Part shown: one piece after another, positions 34,593 to 37,098 of the stretch
Layout: each line of letters opens with the position of its first letter
How positions within the stretch are numbered: position 1 is the first letter of the stretch
Assembly: GCA_903901425.1 (NCBI GenBank)
Contig: CAIURC010000026.1
Location: 1 to 37,098, forward strand
DNA length: 37,098 nucleotides
From: an uncultured Spartobacteria bacterium
GTDB taxonomy: Bacteria; Verrucomicrobiota; Verrucomicrobiia; Chthoniobacterales; Chthoniobacteraceae
Direction: 5' to 3'
Made by a program: the position numbers and the translations under genes
Notes under the pieces: model-generated
What the model saw: the letters and a program-made list of their open reading frames with translations, nothing else
What the model was told of the DNA's origin: nothing
Database searches by the model: none

Positions 34593-35711
34593 ATGAAAAA
34601 CGCCCCGCTCCGAATTGCCCAGGTCGCCCCCCTCTGGACCCCCATCCCTCCTTTCAACTACGGCGGCATCGAACTGCTCATGAAACTGCTCGTCGACGAT
34701 CTGGTCGACCGCGGCCACGCCGTCACCCTGTTCGCCTCCGCCGACTGCCAGACCCGCGGCCAACTCCATTCCGTCTGCGAAAAAAACCTCACCGACCTCA
34801 CCTCGGCCGGCGACGCCTACTGTTACGAGTATTACACCAATTCCCTGTTCGCCGAAGTCCTCCAGAACGCCCGGCACTTCGACCTCATCCACTTTCACCT
34901 CAGCACGGCATGGCTTCCCATGGCCTCCGCCTGCCCCACCCAAACCCTGTTCACCCTCCACACCAACCTCACCTGCGACGATCTTTGGGCTTTCAAACGC
35001 TGGCCCGAAATCCCCGTCAACGGGATCTCAAAAAACCAGATCGCCCCTGCCCAAACCCAGCTCGCCCGCCAGTTCCCCGTCGTCCACAACGGCTGCGATT
35101 TCGACGCCTACTCGCCCAACCTCCAACTCGAAACCGCCCAGCCGCGCTTGGCGTTTCTCGGACGGATGAGCCCCCAGAAAAATCCGCTCGGCGCCATTCA
35201 AATCGCCAAAGCTGCTGGACTCCCCATCGACCTCGCAGGACAACCCCAGAACGCCTCCGAACAACGCTACTTCGCGGAGCAGATCCAACCCCTCGTGGAC
35301 GGCTCCTCCGTACGCTGGATCGGCCCCGTGGATCATGCCGCAAAAAACCTTCTCCTCCGAAACTCCGCAGCCCTGATCTTTCCCATCCAGTGGGACGAAC
35401 CCTTCGGACTGGTCATGATCGAAGCCATGGCCTGCGGCACCCCAGTTGTCGCTCTCCGGCGGGGCTCCGTCCCGGAGGTGGTGGACCCGGGTCTCACCGG
35501 GTTCCATGCTCCGACTCTTGAGGAACTGCCCCCCCTCGTCGAACGAGCCCTTCAACTCGACCGCGCAACCGTCAGAACCCATGCCGAGTCCAGATTCGCG
35601 TACCGCAGGATGGTGGACTCCTACGTGGACCTCTACCGCACCCTCCTTTCCCCATCCCCAACCGCGCCCACACTTCCCGTCCACGCCCCAAGGCCGCCCT
35701 TCCTTCAATGA
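34593..35711 (+). CDS. GT4-family glycosyltransferase
   Basis: A 372-residue GT-B fold glycosyltransferase. The N-terminal acceptor domain starts RIAQVAPLWTPIPPFNYGGI, with a Gly-rich loop. The donor-binding half has LAFLGRMSPQKNP (about residue 190) and the EX7E motif EPFGLVMIEAMACGTPVV, followed by GSVPEVVDPGLTGF. These features identify family GT4. The donor and acceptor sugars cannot be told; it may act in envelope polysaccharide or glycogen-like synthesis. ATG 34593 is chosen, the frame being open upstream into the divergent L,D-transpeptidase gene. A 20-bp palindrome directly after the stop may form the terminator. Confidence 0.88.
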   Translation: MKNAPLRIAQVAPLWTPIPPFNYGGIELLMKLLVDDLVDRGHAVTLFASADCQTRGQLHSVCEKNLTDLTSAGDAYCYEYYTNSLFAEVLQNARHFDLIHFHLSTAWLPMASACPTQTLFTLHTNLTCDDLWAFKRWPEIPVNGISKNQIAPAQTQLARQFPVVHNGCDFDAYSPNLQLETAQPRLAFLGRMSPQKNPLGAIQIAKAAGLPIDLAGQPQNASEQRYFAEQIQPLVDGSSVRWIGPVDHAAKNLLLRNSAALIFPIQWDEPFGLVMIEAMACGTPVVALRRGSVPEVVDPGLTGFHAPTLEELPPLVERALQLDRATVRTHAESRFAYRRMVDSYVDLYRTLLSPSPTAPTLPVHAPRPPFLQ

Positions 35712-35712
35712 G

Positions 35713-35732
35713 AGTCAACTGCGCAGTTGACT
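35713..35732 (+). terminator. Perfect 20-bp palindrome after the glycosyltransferase gene
   Basis: AGTCAACTGC at 35713-35722 is followed by its exact reverse complement. It lies 2 nt past the stop and can fold as an 8-bp stem with a GCGC loop, followed by TTCCCCC. A terminator is likely, although a dyad-symmetric protein-binding site is also possible. Confidence 0.5.
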
Positions 35733-35794
35733 TTCCCCCTACTCTGCCTTTTTCTACCCGACCCGCGGAATTCCGTGCCGTTGAACCGAGGGCA

Positions 35795-35838
35795 ACTTCG
35801 GGGGCAGGTCGTAAGCCCGCCCCCAGGTCGCCTGAAGT
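35795..35838 (+). promoter_or_regulatory. Possible structured leader upstream of rplI
   Basis: The arms ACTTC (35795-35799) and GAAGT (35834-35838) enclose an inner pair, GGGGGC (35800-35805) and GCCCCC (35819-35824), and a direct repeat CAGGTCG (35805-35811 and 35824-35830). The element lies 88 nt before the rplI start and could be a ribosomal-protein leader or part of a terminator complex. No named family is matched. Confidence 0.3.
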
Positions 35839-35926
35839 CGCCTTAAAAGTTGCACGGAAGCCTTCTGGGAGACTTTTTGCCGCCAAAATCCAGCACTGAA
35901 CTTTCACCTCATTTCAAACACCTGCC

Positions 35927-36469
35927 ATGTCCACCACCGAAGTCATTCTCACTGAAAAAATCCAGAATCTGGGCGCTGAAGCCGACGTTGTGAAGGTCAA
36001 GCGGGGGTTTGCGCGCAATTACCTCGTGCCCCAGGGCAAGGCTTTGGAAGTCACCCCGGCCACTCTCAAGCGGATCAACTCCCTCAAGGCCAAACGCGCC
36101 GAACGCGAAGCCCGCGAACTCAACGAAGCCGAAGATCTGGCCCGCAAGATCAACAAACTGCGCCTCTCGTTCGAACTCGAAACCGGCGAAACCGGGAAAG
36201 CTTTCGGTTCCATCACCGCCGCCGACATTTCTGACCGGCTCCGTAAAGAACTCGGGGGCAGCGTCTCCGTGGACCGCCACCGGATTCACCTCGAGCGTCC
36301 GATCAAGGAGTCCGGCGAACACGAAGTCCAGATCAAGCTCCACTCCGACATCACTGCCAGCCTGACCCTGAACGTCAAAGCCAAGAGCCAGGCACCAGCG
36401 GAAGAGGAAGCTCCGAGCCAGGAAGAAAAAGGCTTCAAAGCCAAGCCCAAGGCCCGGCACTCCAAGTAA
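35927..36469 (+). CDS. rplI: 50S ribosomal protein bL9
   Basis: A 180-residue bL9. The N-terminal RNA-binding domain shows VILTEKIQNLGAEADVVKVK then GFARNYLVPQGKA, the family signature. A long connecting helix (about 45-75, Lys/Glu-rich) and the C-terminal domain (about 78-150, ending ASLTLNVKA) follow. A low-complexity charged tail of about 30 residues (PAEEEAPSQEEKGFKAKPKA) extends beyond the 149-residue E. coli form. It precedes dnaB as in many bacteria, but the usual rpsF and single-strand binding protein genes are not upstream; a glycosyltransferase gene is there instead. Confidence 0.96.
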   Translation: MSTTEVILTEKIQNLGAEADVVKVKRGFARNYLVPQGKALEVTPATLKRINSLKAKRAEREARELNEAEDLARKINKLRLSFELETGETGKAFGSITAADISDRLRKELGGSVSVDRHRIHLERPIKESGEHEVQIKLHSDITASLTLNVKAKSQAPAEEEAPSQEEKGFKAKPKARHSK

Positions 36470-36556
36470 GCCTCCAGGCTCAAGGCCACGCTATAGCCCG
36501 GCAACCAACCCCGGGCACACCAGCGCATCTAGAACGGTTCGCCGCCACACATCCTC

Positions 36557-37098
36557 ATGTCCGGGGACACCTCTTCTCCAGCGGACGGAAAGGCCGGGAA
36601 GCGCTTTTCAAAAAAAGGCGCCGATCTGCAGCCCCGGGTTTCTTATTTGCCCGAGGTGCACCGCATGCTCCCGCAGGCGCCAGACGCCGAACAGGGCGTT
36701 CTGTCTTCCTTCCTTCTCGCACCGAGGGACGTCGGTGGGCTCTGCGCCGAAAAACAGATCCGGGCTGAGCATTTCCACATCCCAGCTCACGCCACGATCT
36801 ACACCGTCCTCCTCGAGCTGTGGGACGCCAACAAGCCCATTGATTTCATCACCCTGACCCAGGTGCTCAGGGACCGCGCCCTTCTCGATCAGGTGGGCGG
36901 CCCGGGGTTCATCACCAGCCTCTTCACGTTCCTCCCCACGGCTGCCAACGCAACCTACTACATCGAGATCCTGGAGGAGAAGTTTACCCTCCGCGAGATC
37001 ATCCGGGTCTGCACCGAGTACGCTGCGCGCTCCTACGACGAACAGGGCGACGTTCCCAACCTCCTCAACGACGTCGAACAGAAAATCTTCGCCATCGC
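36557..37098 (+). CDS. dnaB: Replicative DNA helicase DnaB (5' part, cut by window end)
   Basis: The first 180 codons of the replicative helicase, running off the window edge. It begins MSGDTSSPADGKAGKRFSKK; after this roughly 35-residue basic tail comes the DnaB N-terminal domain. Visible pieces are LPQAPDAEQGVLSSFLLAP (the usual P.-.-.EAE..VLG..L pattern), HFHIPAHATIYTVLLELWD, PIDFITLTQVLRDRALLDQV and ATYYIEILEEKFTLREII. The RecA-like ATPase part lies beyond the window. The ATG at 36557 lies 87 nt after rplI; an earlier start is not excluded because the linker is non-conserved. Confidence 0.93.
   Translation, partial: MSGDTSSPADGKAGKRFSKKGADLQPRVSYLPEVHRMLPQAPDAEQGVLSSFLLAPRDVGGLCAEKQIRAEHFHIPAHATIYTVLLELWDANKPIDFITLTQVLRDRALLDQVGGPGFITSLFTFLPTAANATYYIEILEEKFTLREIIRVCTEYAARSYDEQGDVPNLLNDVEQKIFAI

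Noticed and set aside
1-37098. tRNA genes, insertion sequences or prophage genes
   Set aside because: No cloverleaf with CCA-type end, transposase, integrase or terminal inverted repeat was recognised on either strand.

Overview
The window is GC-rich bacterial chromosome with dense coding and short spacers. It most likely comes from a member of the Verrucomicrobiota. The main clues are a 51-residue 'small basic protein' of the type I know from Verrucomicrobiota and Chlamydiota (20664-20819), the gene set rpmH-rnpA-yidD-yidC-jag, an extended bL34, and a DUF58/BatA-like/VWA stress or envelope cluster. No tRNA, rRNA, CRISPR array, insertion sequence or phage gene was recognised, so this looks like core chromosome with one accessory metabolic island.

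Layout. 59-5489 (+): three genes overlapping by 4 nt (DUF58 protein, BatA-like membrane protein, large VWA protein with an amidotransferase-like domain). 5771-10307 (+): a YhcH-family sugar-anomer protein, a secreted HtrA/Deg protease, ribosomal protein bS1 with strong hairpins on both sides, and a glutaredoxin-like protein. 10428-18720: an inorganic-carbon/anion island. SulP and a DUF2490 outer-membrane protein are on the minus strand; divergent from them, DabA, a DabB-type NuoL-like subunit and a second NuoM/NuoN-like membrane subunit are on the plus strand. 18840-20819 (-): a secreted unknown, a KDG-kinase-like sugar kinase and the small basic protein. 20928-24418 (-): rpmH, rnpA, yidD, yidC and a KH-R3H (Jag/KhpB) protein. 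24578-24709 (-): a 43-residue lipoprotein divergent from trpA (+, 24823-25620). 25658-32657 (-): pgi, glnD and an FtsX-type ABC permease with no ATPase beside it. 32863-33459 (+): an ECF sigma factor. 33512-34522 (-) and 34593-35711 (+): an L,D-transpeptidase and a divergent GT4 glycosyltransferase. 35927-37098 (+): rplI followed by the start of dnaB, cut by the window edge.

The most interesting system is the DAB-type CO2/bicarbonate uptake island. DabA keeps the expected zinc-site residues. The adjacent NuoL-like DabB is short and keeps the TM5 glutamate and TM7 lysine of the proton channel. A third co-directional gene, 8 nt downstream, encodes another antiporter-like subunit that keeps a TM7-type lysine but has Trp where the TM5 glutamate is expected. 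This suggests a three-subunit DAB variant rather than the usual DabA-DabB pair. Two real genes, the small basic protein and the small lipoprotein, are easy to miss because of their size. All functions are read from sequence features and family knowledge; no database search was run.
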